This document shows, one piece after another, positions 1-6,225 of a DNA stretch of 7,929 nucleotides. Position numbers and translations under genes: made by a program. Below the pieces are notes generated by a model, which ran no database searches, had not been told where the DNA came from, and was given only the letters and a program-made list of their open reading frames with translations. Position 1 is the first letter of the stretch. Every line of letters starts with the position of its first letter. The stretch is from Candidatus Aminicenantota bacterium (GTDB lineage Bacteria > Acidobacteriota > Aminicenantia > Aminicenantales > Aminicenantaceae). The DNA is taken from contig JAUWJP010000068.1 in the NCBI GenBank assembly GCA_030607635.1, positions 1 through 7,929 of the forward strand, read 5' to 3'.

Positions 1-45
1 CTCACCTCTGTTGGCAATCAATACTCTCTTGAACATTTTGGCCAT
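1..45 (-). CDS. accC: Biotin carboxylase subunit of acyl-CoA carboxylase, N-terminal 15 codons only (continues past left edge)
   Basis: The minus strand reads in frame from an ATG at 45 to the window edge and gives MAKMFKRVLIANRGE. The core KRVLIANRGE is the strongly conserved start of biotin carboxylase subunits (AccC/PccA-type, ATP-grasp family). These carboxylate biotin on a carrier protein using ATP and bicarbonate. Only the first beta strand and the start of the nucleotide-binding fold are visible, so it cannot be told whether the protein is a stand-alone biotin carboxylase or is fused to a biotin carrier domain. A second possible ATG lies at 36. I prefer 45 because purine-rich GAGAAGAG lies just upstream, although this ribosome site is weak. 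It lies downstream of the carboxyltransferase gene on the same strand, which fits its role as the partner subunit, but 290 bp of repeat-containing DNA separates the two. Confidence 0.85.
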   Translation of the reverse strand, partial: MAKMFKRVLIANRGE

Positions 46-89
46 TTTTCTCTTCTCTCGTTTCCTGCCTTTCTGGTTTTTTATATTGC

Positions 90-109
90 TCTCTTTTTTA
101 AAAAAGAGA
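90..109. repeat. 20-bp perfect AT-rich palindrome
   Basis: TCTCTTTTTTAAAAAAGAGA is a perfect 20-bp inverted repeat lying 45 bp upstream of the biotin carboxylase start. It has T and A runs on both strands and little GC. It could be a weak bidirectional terminator, a DNA-bending site or chance. Its role is unknown. Confidence 0.5.
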
Positions 110-110
110 T

Positions 111-147
111 GAGATTGCCACGCTCCCTTCGGTCGCTCGTAATGACG
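111..147. repeat. Dispersed intergenic repeat of the GAGATTGCCACGCTCCC... type
   Basis: The stretch begins GAGATTGCCACGCTCCC and ends GTCGCTCGTAATGACG. From memory, closely similar words (gagattgc...cgctc...cttcgg...tcgctcg...aatgac) recur as interspersed intergenic repeats in many unrelated bacteria. Only one copy is in this window, so the call rests on recognition and not on internal repetition. It sits in the gap between the two acyl-CoA carboxylase genes. Confidence 0.55.
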
Positions 148-172
148 TTCTCTTCCATATCAACTTGTATGT

Positions 173-197
173 CTGTTTAATGAATCAAATCCCTACA
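173..197 (+). repeat. Palindromic repeat copy 1 (degenerate left arm, T/A subtype)
   Basis: This copy has the right half ATGAATCAAATCCCTACA, identical to the copy at 2835-2859. The left arm has decayed (CTGTTTAAT in place of GGGTTTGAT). It belongs to the family whose consensus is GGGCTTGATGAATCAAGCCC followed by CTACA. Confidence 0.75.
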
Positions 198-215
198 TTT
201 CCTGCAAATCATTAC

Positions 216-256
216 ATATATTGTAAAAGGTGGGCTTGATGAATCAAGCCCCTACA
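216..256 (+). repeat. Palindromic repeat copy 2 (full length with conserved AT-rich left flank)
   Basis: The core 232-256 is GGGCTTGATGAATCAAGCCC followed by CTACA. The two 9-base arms pair perfectly around a 2-base centre. Similarity to the copy ending at 2822 extends 16 bases to the left (ATATATT, one changed base, TAAAAGGT). This gives 41 aligned bases with only two differences, so the repeat unit is longer than the palindrome alone. Confidence 0.9.
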
Positions 257-307
257 GCAATTTTTCTCTTTTTCCGGTCATCCTATTATTTCAATTTATC
301 AAAGTGT

Positions 308-332
308 GGGCTTGATGAATCAAGCCCCTACA
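308..332 (+). repeat. Palindromic repeat copy 3, identical 25-bp core
   Basis: These 25 bases are identical to 232-256 (GGGCTTGATGAATCAAGCCC then CTACA). The copy lies 3 bp beyond the stop codon of the carboxyltransferase gene, so its hairpin would form directly at that gene's 3' end. There is no T-run after it, so it is not a classic intrinsic terminator. Confidence 0.9.
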
Positions 333-335
333 TAT

Positions 336-1886
336 TTATAGTGGAATGTTTCCATGCTTTTTGGGAGGATTCTTATCCCTCTTGTTTTCTAAAATCTCCA
401 AGGCAGCAATGAGTTTTGGCCTCGTAAATTTCGGCTCGATAATTTCATCGAGATAGCCCATCTCACAGGCAATGTAAGGATTGGCAAACTTCTGCCTGAA
501 CTCCTCCACTTTTGGCTCTCTTTGCTTCGCCCAATCTTTTGTTTTATCCAGCTCGTGCTTGTAAACGATATCAACAGCGCCTTCCGGACCCATGACGGCT
601 ATTTCAGCAGTAGGGTAAGCATAATTTATATCTGCTCTAATATGCTTGGAAGCCATAACGCAATAGGCTCCTCCATAAGCCTTACGGGTTATGACAGTTA
701 TCTTTGGCACTGTAGCCTCGGCAAAAGCATAGAGGAGTTTTGCTCCATGACGGATTATTCCGCCGTGTTCCTGGGCAACACCGGGCAAAAATCCAGGTAC
801 ATCTTCAAATGTGATTAGGGGTATGTTGAAGGCGTCAGAGAAACGAATAAATCTAGCTCCCTTATCCGAGGCATTGATATCCAGAGCACCGGCCAGATAA
901 TCTGGCTGATTGGCAACGAGTGCTACCGGTCTTCCCCCCAGACGGCCGTAACCAATCACTATGTTTTTGGCATAATGAGCTTGAACCTCGAAGAAATACT
1001 TGTCATCCAAAACTTCGCTTATGATCTTCCTAATATCATAGGGCTTATTGGGATCATCAGGAACCAAAAAATTTAGCTCCTCATCTGTCCTGTCTGAAGG
1101 ATCAGATGTTTCCTTCAAGGGAGGATCTTCCATGTTGTTATCAGGGATAAAAGAGATAAGCTCTCGGATCAAAGCCAGTGTATGATTCTCATCATCAGCC
1201 GCAAAATGAGCAACACCGCTTATTGCGTTGTGGGTGTCTGCTCCTCCTAATTCTTCCATGGTAACATCTTCTTGGGTCACTGCCTTAATCACATCCGGCC
1301 CTGTGATGAACATATTGCTGATATCTCTTGTCATGATAATAAAATCGGTTATGGCTGGTGAATAGACAGCGCCTCCCGCACAAGGTCCCATGATAGCTGA
1401 GATCTGGGGAATGACCCCAGAGGCAAGAACATTCCTTAAAAAGATATCGGCATATCCTCCTAAGCTTGCCACACCTTCCTGAATGCGAGCACCTCCAGAA
1501 TCATTAAGGCCAATGATAGGAACGCCTCCTTTGAGGGCTAAGTCCATAATTTTCACGATTTTTGCTGCATTTGCCCCACTCAAAGAACCTCCGAATACAG
1601 TGAAATCCTGGGCAAAAATAAACACCCTCCGCCCATCAATGGTGCCATAACCAGTTACAACTCCATCCCCATAAATTCTCTTTTTTTCCATCCCGAAATC
1701 ACGACTTTGATGCACTACAAGCTTATCCATTTCCTGGAAGGAACCTTCATCCAGAAGTAGTTTTATTCTCTCCAGAGCAGTAAGTTTCCCGGCCTGATGC
1801 TGTTTTTCTATCCTCTGTTTGCCCCCTCCCAATTCAGCTGCCTTTGTTTTTTCTTTTAGCTCCTCTAACTTTTTTTCGATAGTCAT
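336..1886 (-). CDS. pccB: Acyl-CoA carboxylase carboxyltransferase (beta) subunit, propionyl-CoA carboxylase / methylmalonyl-CoA decarboxylase alpha type
   Basis: This 516-residue protein has the full length of the PCCB/MmdA family. It transfers a carboxyl group between carboxybiotin and an acyl-CoA in the cytoplasm. The two crotonase-like halves each show their acyl-CoA/biotin-binding glycine motifs. The N half has GGARIQEG (131-138) and GPCAGGAVYSPA (167-178). The C half has GFLPG (365-369), KAYGGAY (402-408) and AEIAVMGPEGA (427-437). The tail ends KKHGNIPL, as is common in this family. The residue after GGAY, which helps set acyl-chain preference in actinobacterial homologues (Asp in PccB, Ile in AccB), is Cys409 here, so propionyl-CoA is likely but not proven. 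The start at 1886 has only a purine-rich GAGAGAGAA as ribosome site. It lies 30 bp after the transaldolase stop and upstream of the biotin carboxylase, so one transcript is likely. A methylmalonyl-CoA decarboxylase role would need membrane subunits that are not seen here. Confidence 0.95.
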   Translation of the reverse strand: MTIEKKLEELKEKTKAAELGGGKQRIEKQHQAGKLTALERIKLLLDEGSFQEMDKLVVHQSRDFGMEKKRIYGDGVVTGYGTIDGRRVFIFAQDFTVFGGSLSGANAAKIVKIMDLALKGGVPIIGLNDSGGARIQEGVASLGGYADIFLRNVLASGVIPQISAIMGPCAGGAVYSPAITDFIIMTRDISNMFITGPDVIKAVTQEDVTMEELGGADTHNAISGVAHFAADDENHTLALIRELISFIPDNNMEDPPLKETSDPSDRTDEELNFLVPDDPNKPYDIRKIISEVLDDKYFFEVQAHYAKNIVIGYGRLGGRPVALVANQPDYLAGALDINASDKGARFIRFSDAFNIPLITFEDVPGFLPGVAQEHGGIIRHGAKLLYAFAEATVPKITVITRKAYGGAYCVMASKHIRADINYAYPTAEIAVMGPEGAVDIVYKHELDKTKDWAKQREPKVEEFRQKFANPYIACEMGYLDEIIEPKFTRPKLIAALEILENKRDKNPPKKHGNIPL

Positions 1887-1916
1887 TTTATTCTCTCTCG
1901 ATTGGTTATTTATTAG

Positions 1917-2561
1917 CTAGCGTTTGACTTTACTCCAATCTTTTAAGAAATTTTCAATCCCGATATCGGTCAAGGGATGCTTCACCATTTTCTCCAAAAC
2001 AGCAAAGGGAACGGTGGCAATGTCTGCTCCCATTAAGGCGGTCTCCAAAACGTGAAGGGGATGCCTTATGCTGGCCACGATCACTTCTGTCTCAAACCCA
2101 TAATTATTAAATATGGTTACTATTTCATCCACCAAGTCCATCCCTTGGTGAGAAATATCATCAAGACGGCCAACAAAAGGGCTTACAAATCTTGCTCCTG
2201 CTTTAGCTGCCAGAAGAGCCTGGTTTGGAGAAAATATTAAGGTTGTATTAACCTTGATTCCTTCCCCCGATACAACTTTAATCGCCTTAAGACCTTCCAC
2301 ACAGATCGGTATCTTCACGACTACATTGTCGGCTAGCTTGGCCAAGCCTCTCGCTTCTTTAATGATATCTTTAGACTTTGTCGAAACACATTCAACACTC
2401 ACAGGGCCCGGAACAATTTTGCAGATTTTCTTTATTAAATCCTCAAACTTTAAATTCTCTTTGGAGACCAGAGTAGGATTGGTTGTGGCCCCGTCTAATA
2501 TTCCCCAACGTGCTGCCTCCTTAATTTGATCTAAATCAGCCGTGTCCAAAAAAATTTGCAT
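1917..2561 (-). CDS. tal: Transaldolase, short TalC/FSA-like subfamily
   Basis: The 214-residue length matches the compact TalC / fructose-6-phosphate aldolase group of class I aldolases. It is a cytoplasmic TIM barrel that moves dihydroxyacetone units between sugar phosphates. FLDTAD (4-9) carries the catalytic Asp6, GATTNPTL (24-31) follows, and VVKIP (81-85) holds the Schiff-base Lys83. Also seen are NTTLIFS (105-111), SPFVGRLDD (127-135) and ASIRHP (163-168). At the two positions that separate the activities, it has Glu57 (Gln59 in E. coli FsaA) and Phe129 (Tyr131 in FsaA). Both are the transaldolase-type residues, so I call transaldolase over F6P aldolase. The start has a near-perfect ribosome site, AAGGAGGT, 4 bases upstream. 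It is the first gene of the cluster that continues into the acyl-CoA carboxylase genes. Confidence 0.93.
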   Translation of the reverse strand: MQIFLDTADLDQIKEAARWGILDGATTNPTLVSKENLKFEDLIKKICKIVPGPVSVECVSTKSKDIIKEARGLAKLADNVVVKIPICVEGLKAIKVVSGEGIKVNTTLIFSPNQALLAAKAGARFVSPFVGRLDDISHQGMDLVDEIVTIFNNYGFETEVIVASIRHPLHVLETALMGADIATVPFAVLEKMVKHPLTDIGIENFLKDWSKVKR

Positions 2562-2565
2562 TTAA

Positions 2566-2573
2566 ACCTCCTT
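2566..2573 (-). promoter_or_regulatory. Strong ribosome binding site of the transaldolase gene
   Basis: The minus strand reads AAGGAGGT, a near-perfect anti-Shine-Dalgarno match, 4 bases before the ATG at 2561. It fixes the start codon and is the strongest ribosome site in the window. Confidence 0.85.
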
Positions 2574-2660
2574 CTAATCAAAGTAATATGAGCCGGAGAA
2601 AGAAAGTGGTCTATTCAGTGAAATCCGTTCATCTCTTCTTTTCCATCTCATCTGCTCATT

Positions 2661-2688
2661 ATTATATAACTGGTGAGAAAAGTGTAAC
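2661..2688 (-). promoter_or_regulatory. Possible promoter of the transaldolase-carboxylase cluster
   Basis: The minus strand has an exact TATAAT (2661-2666) and, 16 bases upstream, GTTACA (2683-2688), a poor -35 box. It lies about 100 bp before the transaldolase start, at the head of the cluster. Only the -10 box is convincing. Confidence 0.35.
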
Positions 2689-2738
2689 CAGAAAAAAGTG
2701 AAAAAGCAACTTGCCTATCAAGCACCTTCTATAAGTGC

Positions 2739-2758
2739 GGGTTTGATGATTCACGCTC
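2739..2758 (+). repeat. Palindromic repeat copy 4, degenerate
   Basis: GGGTTTGATGATTCACGCTC matches the T-subtype arm pair GGGTTTGATGAATCAAGCCC at 17 of 20 positions. The CTACA tail is lost. Confidence 0.5.
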
Positions 2759-2781
2759 ATGCGTTAGCTATAAATTATTGA

Positions 2782-2822
2782 ATATATTTTAAAAGGTGGG
2801 CTTGATAAATCAAGCCCCTACA
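2782..2822 (+). repeat. Palindromic repeat copy 5, full length with left flank
   Basis: The core is GGGCTTGATAAATCAAGCCC plus CTACA (2798-2822). Together with the AT-rich left flank it matches 216-256 at 39 of 41 positions, even though the two copies are 2.5 kb apart. Confidence 0.9.
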
Positions 2823-2834
2823 TAGGAAACCGGC

Positions 2835-2859
2835 GGGTTTGATGAATCAAATCCCTACA
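2835..2859 (+). repeat. Palindromic repeat copy 6 (T/A subtype)
   Basis: It reads GGGTTTGATGAATCAAATCC plus CTACA. Compared with copies 2 and 3, a C-G pair in the stem has become T-A on both arms. This is a compensatory change, and a neighbouring pair becomes G-T. Confidence 0.85.
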
Positions 2860-2861
2860 AT

Positions 2862-2877
2862 AAATCAAGCCCTTACA
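2862..2877 (+). repeat. Right half-copy of the palindromic repeat
   Basis: AAATCAAGCCCTTACA matches the right half of copy 5 with one change. No left arm is present, so this is a truncated unit directly after copy 6. Confidence 0.65.
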
Positions 2878-2907
2878 ATTAAAAAAAAGGCATGACCGCA
2901 ATTACTC

Positions 2908-2931
2908 AAGTTTTGCAAGTCTGACCCCGTT
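2908..2931 (-). repeat. GGGGTCAGACTTGC-type intergenic motif
   Basis: The minus strand reads GGGGTCAGACTTGCAAAACT. From memory, words of the form GGGGTCAGAC-CTTGC recur between genes in many bacteria, often near REP-associated Y1-type transposases. No such transposase is in this window. The assignment rests on recognition alone. Confidence 0.4.
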
Positions 2932-2945
2932 TTTACACAAGATAT

Positions 2946-2959
2946 ATCAAGACCCTACG
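2946..2959 (+). repeat. Half-copy of the palindromic repeat overlapping the FAH-family stop codon
   Basis: ATCAAGACCCTACG matches the right half of the repeat (ATCAAGCCCCTACA) at 12 of 14 positions. The CTA inside it (2955-2957) is the TAG stop codon of the FAH-family gene on the minus strand. Confidence 0.55.
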
Positions 2960-3722
2960 ATTTTACTTTCATGACAGTGTTGGAAAGAGTTCCTATTCCT
3001 TCAATCTGGACGTCAACCCTATCACCTGGAGACATAGGGCCTATTCCAGCCGGAGTTCCCGTAGTGATAATGTCTCCCGGAGTAAGAGTCATAATCCTGG
3101 ATATGAACCTAACCAGAAAGGGAATAGAGAAAATTAAATTATTTAGATTGGATGACTGCCTTAGCTTTCCGTTCAAGAAAGTCTTGAGTTTCATCTGGGA
3201 GGGATCGACATCGGTAGCAACGCAAGGCCCGACAGCGGCAAATGTATCGAAAGACTTGGCCCTTGTGAATTGACCGTCCTTTTGCTGAAGATCTCGAGCT
3301 GTGACATCATTAAAGCAAGTGTAACCCAGGATATAATCCTCTATCTTGTCATTATCGCTGAGGAGCTTGGCTTCTTTCTTAATTACCAAAGCCAGTTCTC
3401 CTTCATAATCGACTCTCTTGGCCATCTTCGGATAGACGATAATATCATTGGGACCCACAACCGCTGAGGGAGGTTTAAGGAAAATCAGTGGCTCTTCCGG
3501 GACAGACCTTCCCATTTCCCTGGTATGATTTTTGTAGTTAGCTCCGACTGCAACAATTTTAGTAGGCTCGGCAGGAGGAAGCAGGATCACTTCACTGATT
3601 GGAATCCCTTCTTGCTTGGTTTCAAATTTCCTGAATACCGAGCCTTTTATCTCAAAAAGAACGTCTTCTTTTAATGCTCCCCAGTAAGCTTTGTTTCTGT
3701 GTGTGTATCGATAAATTTTCAT
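2955..3722 (-). CDS. Fumarylacetoacetate hydrolase (FAH) family protein
   Basis: This 255-residue cytoplasmic enzyme is of the FAHD1 / HpcE-like type. A short variable N-terminal region is followed by the FAH catalytic fold. Metal ligands are visible as DYEGE (Asp105, Glu107, Glu109) and FNDVTARD with Asp139. Lys155 lies in TRAKSFD (153-159). TTGTPAGIG (220-228) is the conserved glycine-rich loop, and NYKNH (62-66) is also family-typical. Members hydrolyse acylpyruvates, decarboxylate oxaloacetate or isomerise hydroxyhepta-dienedioates, so the exact substrate cannot be read from sequence. The start at 3722 overlaps the lipoprotein stop by 4 bp (ATGA) and has a strong GGGAGGA ribosome site 5 bases upstream, so translation is coupled. 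The TAG stop lies inside a degenerate repeat half-copy. The protein nevertheless has the usual family length. Confidence 0.93.
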   Translation of the reverse strand: MKIYRYTHRNKAYWGALKEDVLFEIKGSVFRKFETKQEGIPISEVILLPPAEPTKIVAVGANYKNHTREMGRSVPEEPLIFLKPPSAVVGPNDIIVYPKMAKRVDYEGELALVIKKEAKLLSDNDKIEDYILGYTCFNDVTARDLQQKDGQFTRAKSFDTFAAVGPCVATDVDPSQMKLKTFLNGKLRQSSNLNNLIFSIPFLVRFISRIMTLTPGDIITTGTPAGIGPMSPGDRVDVQIEGIGTLSNTVMKVKS

Positions 3723-4834
3723 AAGAATCCTCCCTTTATGGCCTGAGAGACACTCTCTGATTTTGGGCTTTCATTCCCGGATTTATCCTGAGCCGTAATA
3801 GCATAATAATATCTCTTATTCTTTTCAACACTCGTATCGTTAAAGGCATTTCCTTGAATTGGCAGGGGAGTTAACGAGATATATTTATCCTCCCCTTCCA
3901 TCTTCCGCCACACTCTGTATCCGGCTAAATCTTTCTCAAGATTGGCATCCCAACTAATAGATATGAAATCCTCTGTGGTAATAGATACCAAACCAGAAGG
4001 AACAGCAGGAGCAAAGGTGTCCTTGGCCAAAACTTCTATCACCTCAGAATTATCGCTTTCTGATAAAGGCGGGGAATCTGAAATAACTGCTCTCAGAAAA
4101 TAGCGATAAACTTCTCCAAGGAGAATATCTTTATCGCCGTATTTTCTCTCTTTTACGAGTTGAGAATTAAGGCGATAGGCTAAGCCCGCTTCGTTCAGCT
4201 TGTAAATGTTATAGCCTTTGAAATGAGGGGGTGAAGATTGGTCTATGTTCTTTTCTGCCGGATTCCATGTAATCTCGATTCGATCCTTAAAAACAGTCGC
4301 CTTGATCCCTGCAGGAGGGAGCGAAATAATTTTGGGCTCAATTGAAAGCAGACCAGAAAACGCTGACTTCCTTTTTTTCCTATCCTTTACTCTGAGCCCA
4401 AATGTAAGGTTTTTCGGAGTAAAGTCTTTTCCTGTCAATTCATAAAAATAGCGGAATTTGCCTGGAGCCTCACTTCCCTTTGCTCGATATGCAGAAAATC
4501 TTTCCTTTTTTATCGAAACGGCGAGCCTGGCTATTCTTTCAAACTCTGCCAAAGTAACTTTCTTATCCCCTCCAGATTTTTTTTCAGCATCCTTTCTCTC
4601 TTGTTCGACATACCAGATCTCGATTTCAGCAATGTCAGATAGAGAACTTCCGTCTATATAGGCTGCAGGATTTTCCCACTCAAGGATGAGCTTCTCCCCT
4701 CTCTGGGCTATCTCAAAAACTTCAACTTTTTGGGGAATTTTTTTCACGGGGGGAAGAATGGGTCCCTTTTTTCCACAAAAAACAAAGGTGAACAAAAGAA
4801 ACAAAGGAACAAGAAAAAGAGAGAATCTCTTCAT
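3719..4834 (-). CDS. Predicted lipoprotein with fibronectin type III domains
   Basis: This 371-residue protein has a short basic and hydrophobic signal (MKRFSLFLVPLFLLFTFVF) followed by Cys20. CGKKGPILPP (20-29) matches the CGxKGP-x-x-P start of small envelope lipoproteins such as LptM/YifL. This supports lipid attachment at Cys20 although the residue before it is Phe, which is unusual for a lipobox. Residues 172-268 and 275-366 look like two fibronectin III modules (ITW, YNIYKL, YRYFLRAV; ISWDAN, YRVWRK, YYYAITAQDKSGN). A more divergent, Lys-rich module probably spans 33-165. The likely location is periplasmic, anchored in a membrane, with a binding or scaffolding role. No catalytic residues are recognised. 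Its ATG overlaps the hslU stop by one base (TAATG) without a good ribosome site, which suggests reinitiation by the same ribosomes. Confidence 0.85.
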   Translation of the reverse strand: MKRFSLFLVPLFLLFTFVFCGKKGPILPPVKKIPQKVEVFEIAQRGEKLILEWENPAAYIDGSSLSDIAEIEIWYVEQERKDAEKKSGGDKKVTLAEFERIARLAVSIKKERFSAYRAKGSEAPGKFRYFYELTGKDFTPKNLTFGLRVKDRKKRKSAFSGLLSIEPKIISLPPAGIKATVFKDRIEITWNPAEKNIDQSSPPHFKGYNIYKLNEAGLAYRLNSQLVKERKYGDKDILLGEVYRYFLRAVISDSPPLSESDNSEVIEVLAKDTFAPAVPSGLVSITTEDFISISWDANLEKDLAGYRVWRKMEGEDKYISLTPLPIQGNAFNDTSVEKNKRYYYAITAQDKSGNESPKSESVSQAIKGGFL

Positions 4835-6225
4835 TAAAGAATGAACCGGCTCAGATCTTGATCTTCTAAAATATCTTTGAGCTGGCTTTGAACGTATTTC
4901 CTGTCGATTGGAATTTTTTTCTTTTTTATATTTGGAGCCTTAAAAGATATCTCTTCCATAACTTTCTCCATGACTGTGTGAAGCCTGCGGGCTCCGATAT
5001 TCTCTGCATCTTCATTGACTTTCTCTGCAATTTCAGCAATTTCATCAATGGCATCCTCAGCAAAATCAACATTAACTCCTTCAGTTGCCATAAGAGCCTC
5101 ATACTGCTTGATAAGAGCATTTTCTGGCTCGGTCAGTATCCTGACGAAATCTTTTTTATCCAGGGAAGTTAGTTCTACTCTAATCGGAAACCTTCCCTGG
5201 AGTTCAGGTATAAGATCAGCGGGTGAGGAAACATGGAAAGCTCCAGCCCCGATAAAAAGAATATGGTCTGTTCGCACCAAACCGGAACGCGTATTAACAG
5301 TAGTGCCTTCGATTATGGGAAGCAAGTCCCTTTGGACTCCTTCGCGGCTGACTTCAGGACCGCGGCCCGTTTCCCGGCCGGCAATCTTGTCTACTTCATC
5401 AAGAAAGATTATTCCAGAGTGTTCAACCCTCTCCACAGCCAATCGGGATACCTGTTCCATATCTATCAATCTTTTCTCTTCATCTTCCAATAAATAGTCC
5501 AGCGCTTCCTTTATTTTTATCCTTCGTCTTTTACTCTTCCCCCCTAAAAACCCGGGGATGATTTCCTGAATCTGGATTCCTATCTCTTCAACTCCGGAGT
5601 TTGAGAAAATCTCCATAGGAGACGCCATCTTTTCTTTAACGTCAATTTCCACCATTCTCTCATCCAGGAGCCCGTCCCTGAGCTGTCTTCTAAATTTTTC
5701 CCTTGTCTCCTGAAATCCGAGATGGCTTCCCTCGTCAAGATCGCCTGTCTTTCTTTTTAACGGGGGAAGGAGTAGGTCCAATATCTTTTCTTCGACGTTT
5801 TTATGAGCTTTTTCTTTGACTTCCTCACTCTTTTCCGACTTCACCATTTCCACAGAAATCCGCACTAAATCTCGTATCATAGACTCTACATCCCTTCCAA
5901 CATAACCGACTTCAGTAAATTTGCTGGCTTCTATCTTGAGGAAAGGAGAGTAAGTCAGCTTGGCCAGCCTGCGGGATATCTCGGTCTTCCCGATACCGGT
6001 AGGACCGATCATTAAAATATTTTTGGGCGCAATTTCATCGGCAAGGTCAGGAGGAAGTTTCCTCCTGCGGTACCTGTTTCGAAGGGCTATAGCCACCGCT
6101 TTTTTGGCAGCTTCCTGGCCGATGATGTACTTATCTAACTCGGCTACAATCTCTCGAGGAGTAAGTTCTGTCTCCTTCGATTTTGCGGTCGGTTTCCTTA
6201 AATCCTGGGGAAGAGCTATGGCCAT
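4834..6225 (-). CDS. hslU: HslU, ATPase/unfoldase subunit of the HslVU protease
   Basis: This 463-residue AAA+ protein is of normal family length and complete. LTPREIVAELDKYIIGQ (21-37) is the typical N-terminus. The Walker A motif is GPTGIGKT (74-81), the substrate-gripping pore loop is GYVG (107-110), and the Walker B motif is IIFLDEVDK (272-280). GARRLHTVME (411-420) lies in the sensor-2 region. A charged intermediate domain spans roughly 111-240. The C-terminus DLSRFIL is the conserved tail that inserts into HslV to activate it. Hexamers unfold cytoplasmic proteins and feed them to HslV. The ATG directly follows the hslV stop (TAAATG). Its ribosome site GAGGAAC (6231-6237) is encoded by the last codons of hslV, so the two subunits are translationally coupled. 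No CIRCE heat-shock operator was found upstream of the cluster. Confidence 0.98.
   Translation of the reverse strand: MAIALPQDLRKPTAKSKETELTPREIVAELDKYIIGQEAAKKAVAIALRNRYRRRKLPPDLADEIAPKNILMIGPTGIGKTEISRRLAKLTYSPFLKIEASKFTEVGYVGRDVESMIRDLVRISVEMVKSEKSEEVKEKAHKNVEEKILDLLLPPLKRKTGDLDEGSHLGFQETREKFRRQLRDGLLDERMVEIDVKEKMASPMEIFSNSGVEEIGIQIQEIIPGFLGGKSKRRRIKIKEALDYLLEDEEKRLIDMEQVSRLAVERVEHSGIIFLDEVDKIAGRETGRGPEVSREGVQRDLLPIIEGTTVNTRSGLVRTDHILFIGAGAFHVSSPADLIPELQGRFPIRVELTSLDKKDFVRILTEPENALIKQYEALMATEGVNVDFAEDAIDEIAEIAEKVNEDAENIGARRLHTVMEKVMEEISFKAPNIKKKKIPIDRKYVQSQLKDILEDQDLSRFIL

Larger units (their letters stand above)
2562..2954. other. 393-bp gene-free gap between FAH-family gene and transaldolase gene
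   Basis: No convincing open reading frame is present. Going leftward from 2954, it holds a half-repeat overlapping the FAH-family stop, a GGGGTCAGACTTGC-type motif (2908-2931), and a cluster of full, degenerate and half palindromic repeats (2739-2877). A possible minus-strand promoter with a TATAAT box (about 2661-2688) and the strong transaldolase ribosome site (2566-2573) complete it. The gap separates the hslVU cluster from the transaldolase-carboxylase cluster and probably contains the transcription start of the latter. Confidence 0.7.

Noticed and set aside
173..332. Repeat cluster considered as a CRISPR array
   Set aside because: Spacing between copies is irregular, copies are palindromic and diverged, orientation varies over the window, and there are no cas genes.
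230..412. Plus-strand open frame of 60 codons starting in a repeat copy
   Set aside because: It begins inside the palindromic repeat, runs antisense into the carboxyltransferase gene and encodes no recognisable protein.
5015..5497. Plus-strand open frame of 160 codons antisense to hslU
   Set aside because: It is fully inside the hslU gene, whose protein shows all family motifs. The antisense translation is low-complexity and Ser-rich, typical of a shadow frame.
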